A DNA stretch of 64,000 nt, from positions 1,054,001 to 1,118,000 of the forward strand of contig OZ244839.1 of the NCBI GenBank assembly GCA_965220825.1. Reading direction: 5' to 3'. Both the position numbers and the translations under genes were made by a program. Source of the DNA: G965220825 sp965220825. GTDB lineage: Bacteria; Pseudomonadota; Alphaproteobacteria; UBA828. The first letter of the stretch is position 1. Each line of letters starts with the position of its first letter. Of the stretch, positions 61,850-64,000 are shown piece after piece. The notes beneath the pieces are model-generated. The model was not told the origin of the DNA. It did no database searches and saw only the letters and a list, made by a program, of their open reading frames with translations.

Positions 61850-63628
61850 ATGCAAACCTACAGCGCGCCCCTTCGCGACATGCGGTTCGTCATCAACGAG
61901 CTCCTGGACCCGAACCGGCTCACGGCACTGCCGGGCTTCGAGGAAGCGACGGAAGATACGATCGACGCCGTACTCGAGGAGGGTGCCAAGCTCTGCGAGA
62001 ACCGGCTTCTGCCGCTCAACCGTACGGGCGACGAGGAAGGCTGCCGCTACGAGAACGGCGTGGTGCGCACGCCCGAGGGCTTCAAGGACGCCTATGACGC
62101 GTTCGCGGGCGGCGGGTGGCTCGGGATCTCCACACCGCTCGCCTATGGCGGTCAGGGGCTGCCCAAGCTGCTCGATGTCGTCCTCGACGAGATGGTGTGC
62201 TCCACGAACCTCGCCTTCGGCGTCTATCCGCTGCTCTCCAAGGGTGCCGCGGCACTGATCGAGGCCCATGCGGACGACGCACTGCGGGATGCCTTCCTGC
62301 CGAGACTCGTGGACGGGCGCTGGAGCGGCACCATGTGCCTCACCGAATCCCATTGCGGGACGGACCTGGGGCTTATCCGCACGCGCGCGGTGCCCACCGG
62401 CGAGGGACGCTACGCGATCACGGGCACCAAGATCTTCATCTCCGCGGGCGAGCACGACCTGACGGAAAACATCGTCCACCTCGTTCTGGCAAAGCTCCCG
62501 GACGCACCCGCCGGCGTGCGCGGCATCAGCCTCTTTCTCGTGCCCAAATTCCGTGTCGGACCGGACGGCGAGCCGGGGCCGGCCAACGGCGTCTCCTGCG
62601 GCTCCATCGAGGCGAAGATGGGACTCCACGCATCCGCCACTTGCGTGATGCATTTCGAGGAGGCGGAGGGCTTCCTGATCGGCGAGCCTCACAAGGGGCT
62701 CCGCTGCATGTTCACCATGATGAACGCGGCGAGACTCGGCGTCGGGCTGCAGGGCCTCGGCCTTGGCGAAACCGCCTACCAGAGCGCCACCGCCTATGCG
62801 CGGGACCGCCGCCAGGGCCGCGCGGTCGCCGGCGCGGCGGAGCCGGAAGCGGCGGCGGACCCCATCATCGTCCACCCGGACGTGCGGCGCATGCTTCTCA
62901 CCGCGCGGGCACTCAATGAAGGCGCGCGGGCGCTCGCCTACTGGATCGCCGTGGAACTCGACGTGGCGCGCGCCCACCCGGACGCGGGCGTCCGCGAGGA
63001 CGCCGACGAACTGGTCCAGCTCATGACGCCCATCATCAAGGCCTTCTTCACGGATTACGGCTTCGAGGCCACCAATCTCGCGGTGCAGGTCCATGGCGGG
63101 CACGGCTATATCCGCGAGCACGGCATGGAACAGCTCGTGCGCGACGCCCGCATCTCCCAGGTCTATGAAGGCGCGAACGGCATCCAGGCGCTGGACCTGG
63201 TGGGCCGCAAGCTGCCCCGGCGGGCGGGTCGGTGCCTCCGGCACTTCTTCCACCCGGCGAACGCGCTGCTGGAAGAGATGCGGGGCGATGCGGCCCTCGC
63301 CGATATCGCCGGTCCGTTCGAGAAGGCTCTGGAGAAGCTCCGGCTCGCGACGCTCTCCATCGCCGAGCGCGGTGTCGGCGACCCGGAGGAAGCCGCCGCC
63401 GGCGCCACCGACTACCTCAAGCTGTTCGGGCTGGTCGCGGTCGGCTACATGTGGTGCCGCATGGCGACGGTCGCGCGCGACAAGCAGAACGGCGAGGCGT
63501 TCTACGACGCGAAGCTCAAGACCGCGCGCTTCTACATGCAGAAGATACTCCCCGATTCCGCCGGCCTCTTCCTCAAGATCGCGAGCGGCAAGGCCTCGGT
63601 CATGGCCCATGGGGCGGACGAGTTCTGA
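61850..63628 (+). CDS. acyl-CoA dehydrogenase with extended C-terminal domain
   Basis: A 592-residue FAD enzyme. GWLGISTPLAYGGQGLP, MCLTESHCGTDLG and ITGTKIFISAGEHD are the N-terminal and middle-domain motifs; the catalytic Glu is in ISQVYEGANGIQALDLVGRK. The C-terminal extension of about 130 residues is of the 'acetyl-CoA dehydrogenase-like' type, as in DMSP-catabolic DmdC and related fatty-acid enzymes. Substrate is not determinable. It is 19 bases before the CoA-transferase gene. Confidence 0.92.
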   Translation: MQTYSAPLRDMRFVINELLDPNRLTALPGFEEATEDTIDAVLEEGAKLCENRLLPLNRTGDEEGCRYENGVVRTPEGFKDAYDAFAGGGWLGISTPLAYGGQGLPKLLDVVLDEMVCSTNLAFGVYPLLSKGAAALIEAHADDALRDAFLPRLVDGRWSGTMCLTESHCGTDLGLIRTRAVPTGEGRYAITGTKIFISAGEHDLTENIVHLVLAKLPDAPAGVRGISLFLVPKFRVGPDGEPGPANGVSCGSIEAKMGLHASATCVMHFEEAEGFLIGEPHKGLRCMFTMMNAARLGVGLQGLGLGETAYQSATAYARDRRQGRAVAGAAEPEAAADPIIVHPDVRRMLLTARALNEGARALAYWIAVELDVARAHPDAGVREDADELVQLMTPIIKAFFTDYGFEATNLAVQVHGGHGYIREHGMEQLVRDARISQVYEGANGIQALDLVGRKLPRRAGRCLRHFFHPANALLEEMRGDAALADIAGPFEKALEKLRLATLSIAERGVGDPEEAAAGATDYLKLFGLVAVGYMWCRMATVARDKQNGEAFYDAKLKTARFYMQKILPDSAGLFLKIASGKASVMAHGADEF

Positions 63629-63647
63629 CGGCGCGGGCGGCCGTACC

Positions 63648-64000
63648 ATGACGGAGGCTCTCTCTCTCGAAGCCCTGGCCCGACGGGTCCCGGACGGCGC
63701 CACCGTCGCCCTACCGCCGGACTACTCCTTCGTGCCGATGGCGGCGGCCCGCGCGCTCGTGCGCCGGGGCGTGAGAGGTTTGCGGCTCGTGACCGTACCC
63801 CAGGCCGGCATGGTGGCGGACCTCCTGATCGGCGCCGGATGCGTGGCGGAAATCGAAACCGCGGCGGTGAGCCTGGGCGAGATCGGCGATGCCCCTCGTT
63901 ACCGGGCGGCGCTGGAAGACGGCACGCTCGCCATCCGGGACTCCACCTGCCCCGCGATCCATGCGGCACTCCAGGCCGCCGAGAAGGGCGTCCCCTTCAT
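63648..64000 (+). CDS. CoA-transferase subunit A-like protein (C-terminus missing)
   Basis: The first 117 codons are present and run off the right edge. LRLVTVPQAGMVADLLIGAG, AVSLGEIGDAPRY and DSTCPAIHAALQAAEKGVPF fit the glutaconate/3-oxoacid CoA-transferase alpha-type subunit often annotated as CoA synthetase in Alphaproteobacteria. The N-terminal motif that normally reads GGF is replaced by ALPPDYSFV. It probably forms an acyl-CoA unit with the dehydrogenase upstream and a subunit B beyond the window. Confidence 0.75.
   Translation, partial: MTEALSLEALARRVPDGATVALPPDYSFVPMAAARALVRRGVRGLRLVTVPQAGMVADLLIGAGCVAEIETAAVSLGEIGDAPRYRAALEDGTLAIRDSTCPAIHAALQAAEKGVPF

Overview
The window is GC-rich chromosomal DNA from an alphaproteobacterium. 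Evidence: the order tRNA-Tyr, tRNA-Gly, tuf, tRNA-Trp, secE, nusG, rplKAJL, rpoBC, rpsLG, fusA, tuf, S10-spc genes, secY, adk; an ihfA-merR-tRNA-Pro unit; a DUF2244 gene beside nth; and alphaproteobacterial versions of RpoB, EF-Tu and IHF. Genus cannot be read from the sequence. No rRNA, CRISPR array, prophage or insertion sequence was seen.

Region 1 (1-4090) holds the 5' end of a PfkB/adenosine kinase gene, a CysZ/EI24-like membrane protein, a bactofilin, a small lipoprotein, endonuclease III, a DUF2244 protein and an Hsp20 chaperone whose Shine-Dalgarno is buried in a ROSE-like hairpin. Region 2 (4226-33496) is about 29 kb of translation and transcription genes, all on the minus strand. A consensus promoter precedes tRNA-Tyr and another precedes rpsL; the rpsL leader carries a terminator-like hairpin. 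The rpsM-rpsK-rpoA-rplQ genes that usually follow adk are absent. Two tuf genes 16.3 kb apart encode the same protein.

Region 3 (33653-46354) starts with rlmB and tRNA-Thr and then holds a carbohydrate or polyol catabolic locus: a GlpD-type dehydrogenase; a minus-strand chain of AraM-type dehydrogenase, HAD phosphatase, class II aldolase, two permeases, Tat-exported binding protein and ATPase; and a divergent SorC-type regulator with an FGGY kinase. The gene set recalls the Bacillus subtilis ara operon without the isomerase araA. Its substrate is not evident, and it is the best candidate here for an undescribed pathway. The first five minus-strand genes are joined by overlaps of 1-4 nt, and an inverted repeat lies between the divergent transcripts.

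Region 4 (46511-54053) has a periplasmic Do-type protease with its own promoter, then a plus-strand set: BKACE (DUF849), HyuA-like and HyuB-like subunits, an 88-residue two-CxxC protein resembling acetone carboxylase gamma, and an isochorismatase-family hydrolase. This suggests ATP-dependent hydantoin hydrolysis or ketone carboxylation. Region 5 (54106-64000) contains tRNA-Pro, a MerR regulator, ihfA, a DsbA-like oxidoreductase, an oligopeptide/nickel-type ABC transporter operon, an acyl-CoA dehydrogenase and the start of a CoA-transferase gene. No gene-free stretch exceeds 300 bases.
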